Part shown: one piece after another, positions 24,426 to 32,636 of the stretch | How positions within the stretch are numbered: the stretch's first letter is position 1 | How the letters are laid out: every line of letters begins with the position of its first letter | Assembly (NCBI GenBank): GCA_017394515.1 | Contig: JAFPXY010000029.1 | Span: forward strand, 23,130-87,129 | Length of the DNA stretch: 64,000 bases | From: Bacillota bacterium | GTDB taxonomy: Bacteria; Bacillota; Clostridia; Peptostreptococcales; Anaerovoracaceae | Direction of reading: 5' to 3' | The notes under the pieces: generated by a model | Database searches by the model: none | What the model was told of the DNA's origin: nothing | The model's input: the letters and a program-made list of their open reading frames with translations, nothing else | Made by a program: the position numbers and the translations under genes

Positions 24426-25565
24426 ATGAAGAATTTAGGTTTTGGTATGATGAGACTGCCGGTCATCTCCGGCCCGACGGATTTTGACTATGAGCAGCTG
24501 AATGCTATGGTAGATGCTTTCCTGGAAGCAGGCTACACATACTTTGATACGAGTTTTGTATATCACGATGGCAAGAGTGAAGGGGCTACCCGCAAGGCCC
24601 TTGTGGAGCGCCACCCGAGAGATAGCTTCACTGTAGCCACCAAGTTCCCGACCTTCATGCTCATCCCCGAGGAGAAGATCGAGGAGACATTCCAGAGCCA
24701 GCTGGACAATCTGGGCGTGGACTATGTGGACTATTATCTTCTTCATAACATCCAGACCGTTTACTATGACGGATACGATGGAAAGGGCGGCATCGTCAAA
24801 ACCACAAATCTCTTTGAACATGCAAAAAACTGGCTCGCTGAGGGTAAGATCCGCCACCTGGGCATTTCATTCCATTCCTCAGCTAAATTATTGGACCGCG
24901 TGCTTACCGAGCATCCCGAGATCGAATTCGTACAGATTGCCCTCAATCCCATCGATTGGGACAGCGAACTCGTACAGGCAAAGGCTTGCTACGATGTGAT
25001 CCGCAAGCATGGTCGCAAGGTTGTAATCATGGAAGCCGTAAAGGGCGGCGGCCTTGCAAAGCTTCCCGAAGAAGCCGAAACCCTTCTTAAGGCAGCACAT
25101 CCTGACTGGTCTATCGCATCCTGGTCTGTACGCTTCTGCCTCGAACTGGAAGATGTTATCGCAGTTCTTTCAGGCATGAGCACTTTAGAGCAGGTCAAGG
25201 ACAACACAGCTACCAGCAATGCTGCAGAAAAGCTAACCGAAGAAGACCACAAAGTGCTGGCCGAAGCTATGCGCATTTATCGTGAGAGCGCGCCCATCAA
25301 GCAGAGCGAGATCGAACAGTACAAAGACCTCATGTATCACGGCGTTCCTGTAAGCGCTATCCTTCAGGCCTACAGCATCTGCCAGATCCAGCCGGATCCC
25401 GGTTTCTCCGACGATAACAACTATCTGAAGAATGCTTTTGCTGAAGAAGAAAAGGTAGACTTCCACAATGGACTGGAAAAGCAGGAAGTGATCACCGAGG
25501 ACGGCAGAGACATCACTGAAATGGTTGAAAAGGCAGTCGCTTGGCTGACAGAGCACAGCTTCTAA
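24426..25565 (+). CDS. Aldo/keto reductase with degenerate C-terminal iron-sulfur domain
   Basis: The 379-residue protein has an aldo/keto reductase TIM barrel (residues about 1-280). Catalytic residues are visible: Asp and Tyr in TYFDTSFVYHDGKSE, Lys in VATKFPT, His in DYYLLHNI. NADPH is the likely cofactor. The group usually ends in a ferredoxin-like domain with CxxCxxC cysteines; here the matching region (IEQYKDLMYHGVPVSAILQAY) keeps the fold pattern but has lost those cysteines. ATG at 24426 follows AAAGGAG; an upstream ATG at 24408 overlaps that ribosome site. Substrate unknown. Confidence 0.88.
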   Translation: MKNLGFGMMRLPVISGPTDFDYEQLNAMVDAFLEAGYTYFDTSFVYHDGKSEGATRKALVERHPRDSFTVATKFPTFMLIPEEKIEETFQSQLDNLGVDYVDYYLLHNIQTVYYDGYDGKGGIVKTTNLFEHAKNWLAEGKIRHLGISFHSSAKLLDRVLTEHPEIEFVQIALNPIDWDSELVQAKACYDVIRKHGRKVVIMEAVKGGGLAKLPEEAETLLKAAHPDWSIASWSVRFCLELEDVIAVLSGMSTLEQVKDNTATSNAAEKLTEEDHKVLAEAMRIYRESAPIKQSEIEQYKDLMYHGVPVSAILQAYSICQIQPDPGFSDDNNYLKNAFAEEEKVDFHNGLEKQEVITEDGRDITEMVEKAVAWLTEHSF

Positions 25566-25579
25566 TAAATAAGGTATAA

Positions 25580-25660
25580 GCGGAAGAGGGCTATGAAAAG
25601 TATGAGTATTTCATTCCTTTCAATGGCCCTGAGAAAGTAGATTTGGAGGAAATAGAATAA
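25580..25660 (+). pseudogene. Possible remnant of the 3' end of a deleted gene
   Basis: Between the reductase and cupin genes, 26 codons are open from 25580 to a TAA at 25658-25660 and read EEGYEKYEYFIPFNGPEK followed by VDLEEIE, which looks protein-like rather than random. An in-frame stop lies immediately upstream (25577-25579) and there is no start codon in frame. The TAA overlaps the cupin ATG by one base, a layout typical of translationally coupled genes. This may be the tail of a lost gene. It could also be coincidence. Confidence 0.3.
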
Positions 25661-26076
25661 TGGAAAAAGATAAATATCAGGAGAGCATATTTTTCCCTAT
25701 CGGAGAGCCCAATCCCTATGGAGAGTTTTTTGTGGGACAGAGCTATCTGGCACCGCTGACACTGGAGCAGGTGCCGGTATTCAACGTGACTTTTGAGCCC
25801 GGATGCCGCAACAACTGGCATATCCATCACGCCAAGTCCGGCGGCGGTCAGATGCTAATCTGCGTCGGCGGCAGAGGCTATTACCAGGAGTGGGGCAAGG
25901 AAGCAGTGGAGATGACTCCGGGAACCATAATCAACATTCCCGCGGAGGTCAAGCATTGGCACGGGGCAGCGCCTGACTCATGGTTCTCACATCTGGCCCT
26001 TGAGATCCCCGGTGAAGAGGGCAGCAACGAGTGGCTGGAAGCTGTATCAGATGAAGACTATAACAAGCTTAAATAG
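25660..26076 (+). CDS. Cupin domain protein
   Basis: The 138-residue protein is a single-domain cupin. The two metal-binding motifs are visible: FEPGCRNNWHIHHAKSGGGQ with His residues and a downstream Gln, and INIPAEVKHWHGAAPDSWF with the second His set. Such proteins can be isomerases, decarboxylases or sensors and often accompany aldo/keto reductases and carboxymuconolactone decarboxylase-like genes. TTGGAGG precedes the ATG. Function in this operon is unknown. Confidence 0.88.
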   Translation: MEKDKYQESIFFPIGEPNPYGEFFVGQSYLAPLTLEQVPVFNVTFEPGCRNNWHIHHAKSGGGQMLICVGGRGYYQEWGKEAVEMTPGTIINIPAEVKHWHGAAPDSWFSHLALEIPGEEGSNEWLEAVSDEDYNKLK

Positions 26077-26088
26077 CAGGAGCGCAGC

Positions 26089-26751
26089 ATGAAAAAACTT
26101 TTGGCAATAATATTAACACTTTTACTGGTTCTGGGGCTTGCGGCCTGCGGAGGAAGCAGCGAGGAGCCTGCTGAAGAAAGCACACCTGAAACCACAGCAG
26201 AAGCAGAAACTGAGACTCCGACAGATGATGCTGAAGAGGAGGGCACCGAGGCAACTGAGCCCGAAACTAGTGAAGAAGGCAAGACCCTGGTAGTATATTT
26301 TTCCGCCACCGGAACCACCAAGGGCGTCGCAGAAAAGATCGCAGCCATCACAGGCGCAGACATCTACGAGATCGAGGCAGCCCAGGAATATACATCTGAT
26401 GATCTGAACTATAACGATCCCAACAGCCGCACATCCATGGAGCAGGACGACTCAGATTTCAGAACTGAGATCGGAAGCGACCCGGTATCCCTCGACGGAT
26501 ATACCACGGTCTACATCGGCTATCCCATCTGGTGGGGCGAGGAACCCAGAATCATGGACACCTTCGTTGAGAGCTATAACTTCGATGGAATCACCATGAT
26601 ACCTTTCTGCACATCAGGAAGCAGCGGCATCGGAAGAAGCAGTGAGCACCTTAAGACTAACGCCGGAACCGGCAACTGGCTTGACGGCCAGAGGTTCAGC
26701 GGAAGTACCACCGAAGATGAACTTCGTGAGTGGATCGAAGGCTTGCAGTAA
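26089..26751 (+). CDS. Flavodoxin-domain lipoprotein (surface-anchored flavodoxin)
   Basis: The 220-residue protein has a lipoprotein signal (LLLVLGLAACGGS, lipid-bearing Cys near residue 20), an acidic Glu/Thr-rich linker (about residues 24-63) and a C-terminal flavodoxin domain (VVYFSATGTTKGVAEKIA, VYIGYPIWWGEEPRI, PFCTSGSSGIGRSS). It would therefore hold FMN on the outer face of the membrane. The flavodoxin domain is clearly paralogous to the cytoplasmic flavodoxin at 23910-24389. It may take part in extracellular electron transfer or reduction of an external compound. Confidence 0.9.
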   Translation: MKKLLAIILTLLLVLGLAACGGSSEEPAEESTPETTAEAETETPTDDAEEEGTEATEPETSEEGKTLVVYFSATGTTKGVAEKIAAITGADIYEIEAAQEYTSDDLNYNDPNSRTSMEQDDSDFRTEIGSDPVSLDGYTTVYIGYPIWWGEEPRIMDTFVESYNFDGITMIPFCTSGSSGIGRSSEHLKTNAGTGNWLDGQRFSGSTTEDELREWIEGLQ

Positions 26752-26764
26752 GGGAGGAGATCAA

Positions 26765-27298
26765 GTGAAGATAACGATACTTTTCGGAAGCCCTAACAGA
26801 AGAGGCTCCACCAGAATGCTCACGGATGAGTTTATCAAAGGCGCCGAAGAAGCCGGACACACCTGTGAAGTGATAGATGTGTGCCACGCCGATATACATC
26901 CTTGCATCGGATGCGTAGCCTGCGGTTATGAAGGCCCTTGCGTCCAAAAAGACGATGTGGAGATCATTCGCAAAAAACTCCTCCAAACTGATATGGTCGT
27001 CTTTGCAACGCCTCTTTACTATTACGGTATGAGCGCTCAGATGAAGACCATGGTGGATAGGTTTTGCGCATTTAACAGCAGCCTGAACAGCAGACACCTC
27101 AAGTCGGCACTTTTGACGGTAGCGTGGAACGCAGACGACTGGACTTTTGAAGCCCTTGAATCACACTACAAAACTCTGGTCCGCTATATCAATTTCGATG
27201 ACAAAGGTATGGTTCTGGGATATGGCTGCGGAGCCCCTGAAATGACGAGAAGGAGCCGCTACCTCAAGGAAGCATATCTTCTTGGAAAATCACTATAA
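26765..27298 (+). CDS. NADPH-dependent FMN reductase family / flavodoxin-fold oxidoreductase
   Basis: The 177-residue protein has the flavodoxin fold of the iron-sulfur flavoprotein and NAD(P)H:quinone reductase-like group: ILFGSPNRRGSTRMLTDEF at the start, then HPCIGCVACGYEGPCVQKDD and VVFATPLYYYGMSAQMK with VDRFC. The start is GTG at 26765 with a GGGAGGAG site. It ends the TetR-controlled operon and is followed by a terminator. Likely role: two-electron reduction of quinones, azo- or nitro-compounds using FMN. Confidence 0.88.
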   Translation: MKITILFGSPNRRGSTRMLTDEFIKGAEEAGHTCEVIDVCHADIHPCIGCVACGYEGPCVQKDDVEIIRKKLLQTDMVVFATPLYYYGMSAQMKTMVDRFCAFNSSLNSRHLKSALLTVAWNADDWTFEALESHYKTLVRYINFDDKGMVLGYGCGAPEMTRRSRYLKEAYLLGKSL

Positions 27299-27305
27299 AA
27301 CATTC

Positions 27306-27332
27306 AAGCCACAGAATTTTCTGTGGCTTTTC
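27306..27332 (+). terminator. Rho-independent terminator of the TetR operon
   Basis: AAGCCACAGA (27306-27315) pairs with TCTGTGGCTT (27320-27329) around ATTT and is followed by TTTCT. Confidence 0.85.
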
Positions 27333-27408
27333 TATACATAAAGCGCCGCTACTGTGATATACTTATTATCAGAAAACCATAAGCAGAGCTTAAAGTAGGT
27401 GCAAAAAA

Positions 27409-28089
27409 ATGAAATTCAAAATTGATGAATCCATGAGAACCATAGGAATAACTGACGTGGTGTACGCCACCGCAAAAGGACTCGACGCCCATGCAATAAT
27501 CCCAGAAGCTTTAGAGGACGAGATTCGGCAGATGGGCGAAGACGTGGTAAATGGCAAATACGACGACATATACAACAACGACGTGACGGAGGGCTACCGT
27601 GAGCTCATCAAGAAGGCAGGACGGTCGGTCAAGAAGAACCCACCAACAGCGCCGGGCTTCATCGATAACATCAAGCACAGAGGCTCCATGCCGCGCATCA
27701 ATTCCATCGTTGATGTGTATAACATCGAAAGCATCAGATCGTCACTGGCCATCGGTGGCCACGATCTGGATTCAGTCCAAGGAGATATTATAGTCACGGT
27801 CTGCGGACAGGAAGACAGCTTCACAGCCATCGGAGGCAAGGAAAAGCATGTGGAGCCTATGGACTTTGTGTATAGAGATGAAAAGGGCATACTGGCTTGG
27901 CTGGACGTGAGAGACAGCGAGTTCTATAAGATGTCGGATGAGACGAAGAACGTACTTTTCGTAATGCAGGGAAATGCCAACACCAGCGTGGAGTACAGAC
28001 TAGAAGCCATGAAGCGCTTGGAGTGCGACCTTCGTCAGGTAAACCCGGGAATGGAATTCGAGGTCTGCGTGGCAAACCTAGATAAATAA
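27409..28089 (+). CDS. B3/B4 tRNA-binding domain protein
   Basis: The 226-residue protein is a stand-alone B3/B4 domain, related to the editing domain of phenylalanyl-tRNA synthetase beta chain. Features include AGRSVKKNPPTAPGFIDNI, RINSIVDVYNIESIRSSLAI, GGHDLDSVQGDI and WLDVRDSEFYK with NVLFVMQGN. Free-standing forms are common in Firmicutes and may hydrolyse mischarged tRNA or related esters, though this is not established. The ribosome site is weak (AGGTG). Confidence 0.85.
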   Translation: MKFKIDESMRTIGITDVVYATAKGLDAHAIIPEALEDEIRQMGEDVVNGKYDDIYNNDVTEGYRELIKKAGRSVKKNPPTAPGFIDNIKHRGSMPRINSIVDVYNIESIRSSLAIGGHDLDSVQGDIIVTVCGQEDSFTAIGGKEKHVEPMDFVYRDEKGILAWLDVRDSEFYKMSDETKNVLFVMQGNANTSVEYRLEAMKRLECDLRQVNPGMEFEVCVANLDK

Positions 28090-28108
28090 GAGCAGGAGAG
28101 CATACAAA

Positions 28109-28717
28109 ATGTGCTACAGATTCTATATAGATCTATTTTTCAAAAGAAAAGTGAATAAGCTGATGGCGGAGAAGGGCATCTTTGTGCCTGACAGGGACCT
28201 GGGCAAGCTCATCCTTCCAAGGGACGTGCACCCTACGGAGACCGCCCTGGTTATCGCAGGAGTCAAGGATCAGTTGGCAGCAGGGCCCATGAACTGGGGC
28301 TTCGCAAGCCCGGTGGACAAGGGCGTTCTGGCCAACGCCAGAGCCGAATCCGTTAAGGAAAAGTACAGCTTCTCCGATAGCTTCATGAAGAGGAGATGCG
28401 TGATCCCTACAAGCGGCTTTTATGAGTGGAACGTCCACAAAGCCAGATTTAAATTCTTCAGAGAAGACGAAGAGCCTGTCATGCTGGCAGGCATCTACAG
28501 AGTGGAAAGCGGCATCAGTAAGTTCACGGTGCTCACCAGAGAGGCTGTGGGATCCATGATCGGCATTCACGACCGCATGCCGGTGACCCTCACAGGAGAG
28601 GAGATCCACCAGTGGATCAGAGACGACGACTACGCCGCAGACTTCTATAAAAGAGAGCCCGGTGAGCTCATGAGAGAGCAGGACGATGGGCAGATCAGCA
28701 TGGATTTTGGAATATAA
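28109..28717 (+). CDS. SRAP domain protein (YedK/HMCES-like abasic-site DNA shield)
   Basis: The 202-residue protein belongs to the SRAP family, which forms a covalent thiazolidine link with abasic sites in single-stranded DNA. The catalytic Cys is residue 2 (MCYRFYID), exposed after methionine removal, which also fixes the start codon. Other active-site parts are LANARAESV, SGFYEWN with the conserved Glu, and IGIHDRMPV with the conserved His. The N-terminal Cys is followed by Y-R as in many clostridial members. It overlaps no neighbour and is spaced two bases from the next small gene. Confidence 0.92.
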   Translation: MCYRFYIDLFFKRKVNKLMAEKGIFVPDRDLGKLILPRDVHPTETALVIAGVKDQLAAGPMNWGFASPVDKGVLANARAESVKEKYSFSDSFMKRRCVIPTSGFYEWNVHKARFKFFREDEEPVMLAGIYRVESGISKFTVLTREAVGSMIGIHDRMPVTLTGEEIHQWIRDDDYAADFYKREPGELMREQDDGQISMDFGI

Positions 28718-28719
28718 AA

Positions 28720-28986
28720 ATGACAGATAAAAGTATAGAATTATACAATTTAATGGTGCAGCGCGGCTATCCCGAGGAGTTTTCGGAGCTCATCGCCAAG
28801 GAACTCAGCACGGAATATACCGCAGATCGCATGATGCGATACATAGGGCGCGAGCCGCATAGCCTTGTGGACGTGGCCGACGAGATGCTTGCAATACTAA
28901 GCGATCGCGACCGCATCCGAGAGAAGCATGAGGCTGAGTACGCCCAGCAAAAAATCAACGAGCTCTACCGCGATATAAACGAGTAA
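28720..28986 (+). CDS. Small hypothetical protein downstream of SRAP gene
   Basis: The 88-residue acidic, helical protein (starting MTDKSIELYNLMVQRGYP) has no domain that I can name. It starts two bases after the SRAP stop codon and so is probably translated with it. Its C-terminal third is rich in charged residues (DRDRIREKHEAEYAQQ) and may form a coiled coil. The link with the SRAP gene hints at a DNA-repair role, by context only. Confidence 0.72.
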   Translation: MTDKSIELYNLMVQRGYPEEFSELIAKELSTEYTADRMMRYIGREPHSLVDVADEMLAILSDRDRIREKHEAEYAQQKINELYRDINE

Positions 28987-28993
28987 ATATAGT

Positions 28994-29028
28994 AAAGCTC
29001 TCACGACGGATAGTTATGAGGGCTTTTG
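28994..29028 (+). terminator. Rho-independent terminator
   Basis: AAAGCTCTCA (28994-29003) pairs with TGAGGGCTTT (29017-29026), with one G-T pair, and a short T run follows. Confidence 0.7.
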
Positions 29029-29035
29029 TTTTGCC

Positions 29036-29064
29036 TTGAAGCCATAGATAAACAGGTGTATAAT
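29036..29064 (+). promoter_or_regulatory. Promoter of the sigma-54 activator gene
   Basis: TTGAAG (29036-29041), 17 bases, and TATAAT (29059-29064). The -10 box lies within a 15-base sequence, GTATAATTAGCCTAT, that is repeated upstream of the sigma-54 promoter at 30981, so the activator may bind here and repress its own gene. Confidence 0.65.
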
Positions 29065-29072
29065 TAGCCTAT
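29058..29072. repeat. Copy 1 of a 15-base motif, candidate activator-binding site
   Basis: GTATAATTAGCCTAT occurs here and again at 30907-30921. The bases that follow are also related (AAACCC here, TAAACC there). Copy 1 overlaps the activator gene's -10 box. Confidence 0.55.
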
Positions 29073-29130
29073 AAACCCATTTATAACATTGATTTTTAAG
29101 CGCTGACTTGAGAATGAAAGGAAAACCAGT

Positions 29131-30912
29131 ATGAAAACCATCGCCGTCATAGCAAATGAAAAATCTTTTGCTGAGTATATAAAAGATAATTTGGCTGAAT
29201 ACCTTGAAACAAAAGCTAAAATACGGAGTTACTCTGTAAAGGAATTGGAAACCATTCCTATGCTCAGAGAGGATATGGTTTTGCTTTCAGCAAATACTAT
29301 ATTTCTTAAGGTTATCCCAAAACTATCAGAGGATACGGTTATCATCAACTATGATCAGGCACTATCGACTGATAATGCTGAAGCCTTAAGAGAAGCATAC
29401 GATGCTGAGCCCTTTGATAGAGCTTATCTGGTAAACATTGATTACAGGCTTTGTACAAATGTCATAAGAGAACTATATGACGCAGGCTTCCAGCATATTG
29501 AGTTTATTCCGTTTTCAGGAAATTTTGATGAAGTAGACAGTAGCATTAAAGTAGCTGTTACTCCCGACGAACAGAAGCTGGTTCCACCTGGAATTGAGCG
29601 AGTCATTAACATTGGACAGAGAGTCATTAACTCAGAATGCGTCGTAGAGATATGTGACAAATTAGGCTTTGACACAAATGAGGTCTTTAGTTCTGAAAGT
29701 GCAAAAAAAGCTTTAGATCACATATCAGATAAAAGCAAAGCTTTCAAACCCCTGAGAAGTTTCAGAACCGATAAAGGTAGGCGTGTATATAGTGGAAGTC
29801 ACGACGCCAGGTTCCATTTCAGAAACATAATCGGAAGCAGTGAAATCATGAAAAATAAGATCGAGATCGCTAAAAGAATGGCAGCGACCGACGCATCTGT
29901 TTTAATCACGGGCGAATCCGGCACGGGCAAAGAAGTATTTGCCCAAAGTATCCATAACAGTTCCGGCAGGAAAGATTATAATTTTGTCGCGATCAACTGT
30001 GCTGCTATTCCGGAGAACTTATTCGAAAGCGAATTGTTCGGTTATGATGAGGGCGCTTTTTCAGGTGCAAAAAAGAATGGCAAGGCAGGATACTTCGAGC
30101 TGGCACATAAAGGCACGCTATTCCTTGATGAAATAGGCGAAATGCCGCTTCTCCTTCAGGGCAAACTTTTGAGAGCCATTGAAGAGAGAAGGATCGCTCG
30201 AGTCGGATCCTCAAAGTTGATAGATGTAGACGTAAGGATAATTGCAGCGACTAATCAAGATCTGGAGGACCTGGTCCTTGAAAAGAAGTTTAGATCCGAT
30301 TTATATTTTAGGCTTAATGTACTTCCACTCATTATCCCTCCATTAAGAGACCGAAAGGAAGACATACTGGAGATCATGTATTACCTGAGAGATATGGATG
30401 GAGGAGAATGGGAGTTGGAAGAGACTGCAGAATCTTTTTTGAAGGAATATTCATGGCCGGGCAATATTCGTGAACTTCGAAATGTGGTTCAGTATCTGGA
30501 CAGCCTAGGCCTCAATCGCATAGAAAAGTCGGACCTTCCACCCCTTATTGGTGAAAGGATCAAAGCAAAGAAGCCAGCGCCCATTGACATGCCTTCATTT
30601 ACTAAGCGTCAGTTGACGGATCAAGGATTTATGGACTTCATATTACTGGAGGGCAAAAATCTTGATCTTATCGAAATGATTCTGACAGTCATGGAGGCTG
30701 CAGCAGAAGCAGGAGTTAAAATGGGAAGAACTCAGATAACAGATAGGATCAGATCTATGGGTGAGAACTATACGGAAACAGAAGTCAGGACCGCCATGAG
30801 GAAATTGTCTGAACAAGGTTTTATTCGGTCTGACAGAGGTAGAGGCGGCAGCAAGATTTTGGAAAAGGGCAAAGGGTTATTAGAGGAAATAAAAGGAGTA
30901 AAAGGGGTATAA
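29131..30912 (+). CDS. Sigma-54-dependent transcriptional activator
   Basis: The 593-residue protein has an N-terminal sensing region (about residues 1-215) that I cannot assign with certainty, although its layout recalls PrpR-type sensors. It continues with a central AAA+ domain: Walker A GESGTGKE from residue 261, the sigma-54 contact loop GAFSGA at 308-313 (a Ser variant of GAFTGA), Walker B GTLFLDEIGEM, and the arginine-finger region FRSDLYFRLNVLPL. The C-terminal 90 residues (KMGRTQITDRIRSMGENY) look like a winged helix rather than the usual Fis helix-turn-helix. The sigma-54 promoter 70 bases downstream of its stop marks the antiporter/argH operon as its target. Confidence 0.9.
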   Translation: MKTIAVIANEKSFAEYIKDNLAEYLETKAKIRSYSVKELETIPMLREDMVLLSANTIFLKVIPKLSEDTVIINYDQALSTDNAEALREAYDAEPFDRAYLVNIDYRLCTNVIRELYDAGFQHIEFIPFSGNFDEVDSSIKVAVTPDEQKLVPPGIERVINIGQRVINSECVVEICDKLGFDTNEVFSSESAKKALDHISDKSKAFKPLRSFRTDKGRRVYSGSHDARFHFRNIIGSSEIMKNKIEIAKRMAATDASVLITGESGTGKEVFAQSIHNSSGRKDYNFVAINCAAIPENLFESELFGYDEGAFSGAKKNGKAGYFELAHKGTLFLDEIGEMPLLLQGKLLRAIEERRIARVGSSKLIDVDVRIIAATNQDLEDLVLEKKFRSDLYFRLNVLPLIIPPLRDRKEDILEIMYYLRDMDGGEWELEETAESFLKEYSWPGNIRELRNVVQYLDSLGLNRIEKSDLPPLIGERIKAKKPAPIDMPSFTKRQLTDQGFMDFILLEGKNLDLIEMILTVMEAAAEAGVKMGRTQITDRIRSMGENYTETEVRTAMRKLSEQGFIRSDRGRGGSKILEKGKGLLEEIKGVKGV

Positions 30913-30921
30913 TTAGCCTAT
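30907..30921. repeat. Copy 2 of the 15-base motif, candidate upstream activating sequence
   Basis: GTATAATTAGCCTAT is identical to 29058-29072 and lies 60 bases upstream of the -24 box, a usual distance for sigma-54 enhancers. It contains a TATAAT but no -35 box at 16-18 bases. The direct repeat CCTATTAAACCTAT runs out of it. Confidence 0.55.
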
Positions 30922-30980
30922 TAAACCTATAAATTTAAACAATACTCGATCTAAACACCTAAAATCAGCCCTAAAACCGT

Positions 30981-30996
30981 TGGCACGGCATTTGCT
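30981..30996 (+). promoter_or_regulatory. Sigma-54 (-24/-12) promoter
   Basis: TGGCACG, four bases, then TTGCT match the sigma-54 consensus in full, with the invariant GG and GC spaced correctly. Transcription should start near 31008, giving a leader of about 45 bases before the antiporter gene. Confidence 0.9.
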
Positions 30997-31052
30997 TTTG
31001 ATATAGGCAAAGATACAACATATCAAATGCAATTATTTAACAGGAGGAAAAA

Positions 31053-32600
31053 ATGGAGCCGAGTATTCTTTCAATCATTCCCATCATCCTGACCATCGGT
31101 CTGGCAGTGTGGACAAGAAACGTTATTTTATCATTATTCGTCGGTGTTTTATCCGGAGTGCTTATCATTCACGGTGGACATCCTATTGAATCCATTCAGT
31201 CGCTGTTCTCAGATTATGTTCTTACAAACATGATGGACAGCTATAACGCAGGTATCTGTTTGCTTCTCGTATTCATCGGAGGATTTGTAACCCTCATTGA
31301 GAAGTCAGGTGGAGCTGAAGCTTTTGCCAGAAGTGTGGCAAAGTTTGTAAACACAAGACACAAAACACAGATCGCAGCCTGGATCGGCGGAATTCTGGTA
31401 TTCTTCTCAGAACTGGGAACACCGCTTATCGTCGGCCCCATCTTCACACCTATATTTGAAAAGATGAGAATATCTAAGGAAAAGCTTGCGTGGGTACTTG
31501 ATACCACAGCTTCTCCTGTATGCGTACTTATCCCTTTCATCGGCTGGGGCGTATACTCAATGGGTCTCATCCAGACAGAGTTTGATAACCTGGGCATAAC
31601 TGATGTGAATGACTGGACAGCATTCATCAAGGCTATTCCCTTCCAGATCTATCCTATCCTTTGCCTGATCATGGTACCTCTTGTAGCTATGAGCGGCAGA
31701 GAATTCGGAGCTATGGCAAGAGCGGAAAAGAAAGCCATGAAGGGTGTCTTCTCAGAGCTTGGAGGAGAGGAACTTGATAGAAAGAACATGATCCTCAACA
31801 ACAATGTAAGCCCTCTCGTAGCACTTATCCCCCTGGCAGTTCTCTTTGTAACACTGTTTGGAATCCTCATCCCTCTTGGATTCCCCACAACTCCAGTTCC
31901 CGGAGGACAGTTCAGGATCGCTCTGATCACCGGATATCTCTTTGCAGCTATCACAATGATCATTCTCATGAAGTACTATAAGGTCAACACTATTAAAGGT
32001 GGCCTTGGAATATATCTCAAGGGCTGTGGCAAGCTTTTCGACTGCATCATGATGCTCATGCTGGCATGGTCACTTTCAACCGTAGGCAGCGAACTTGGAA
32101 CATCAGCTTACATCGTAGGCCTTGCAAAAGATACTATTCCCGCATGGTCCGTACCTGCGATCATTTTCCTGGTAGGAGCGATCATGTCATTCGCTACAGG
32201 CACATCCTGGGGAACCTTCGCTATCGTAATGCCTATCGCTATCCCCATGGCATATGCGCTTGGAGCACCTTTATACGTAACTATCGCAGCGGTTCTCTCA
32301 GGTGGACTTTTCGGAGATCACTGCTCACCTGTATCCGACACTACTATCCTTGCAGCTACCGGAGCGGGATGCGGACTCATGGAACACATGTGGACACAGC
32401 TTCCTTATGCACTTATAGTAGCAGGCATTTCACTGGTTGGATTCGTAATTGCCGGACTTGTTAACAACGTTATCGTTACAGTTCTTTGCGCAGTTGCTCT
32501 TGTAGCAGTATATCTCCTGGTATCAAAGGCAAAGGGCGAAAAGATCGAGAACCTCACTGCAGAAGATGTTGAGAAACTCGATGCAGAACTTGCAGTTTAA
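31053..32600 (+). CDS. NhaC-family Na+/H+ antiporter-like transporter
   Basis: The 515-residue protein has about 11-13 hydrophobic helices and resembles the NhaC group, including malate/lactate (MleN-like) antiporters. Typical segments: SLFVGVLSGVLIIHGG, FFSELGTPLIVGPIF, IMSFATGTSWGTFAIVMPIA, and GGLFGDHCSPVSDTTILA. As the first gene behind a sigma-54 promoter, and followed by argH, malic enzyme and fumarase genes, it more likely imports an organic substrate of this pathway (malate, argininosuccinate or another amino-dicarboxylate) in exchange for Na+ or H+ than serves general pH control. AGGAGG precedes the ATG. Confidence 0.88.
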   Translation: MEPSILSIIPIILTIGLAVWTRNVILSLFVGVLSGVLIIHGGHPIESIQSLFSDYVLTNMMDSYNAGICLLLVFIGGFVTLIEKSGGAEAFARSVAKFVNTRHKTQIAAWIGGILVFFSELGTPLIVGPIFTPIFEKMRISKEKLAWVLDTTASPVCVLIPFIGWGVYSMGLIQTEFDNLGITDVNDWTAFIKAIPFQIYPILCLIMVPLVAMSGREFGAMARAEKKAMKGVFSELGGEELDRKNMILNNNVSPLVALIPLAVLFVTLFGILIPLGFPTTPVPGGQFRIALITGYLFAAITMIILMKYYKVNTIKGGLGIYLKGCGKLFDCIMMLMLAWSLSTVGSELGTSAYIVGLAKDTIPAWSVPAIIFLVGAIMSFATGTSWGTFAIVMPIAIPMAYALGAPLYVTIAAVLSGGLFGDHCSPVSDTTILAATGAGCGLMEHMWTQLPYALIVAGISLVGFVIAGLVNNVIVTVLCAVALVAVYLLVSKAKGEKIENLTAEDVEKLDAELAV

Positions 32601-32636
32601 TTAATAGATCAAAACATTTGTACAGGAGGAACTATT

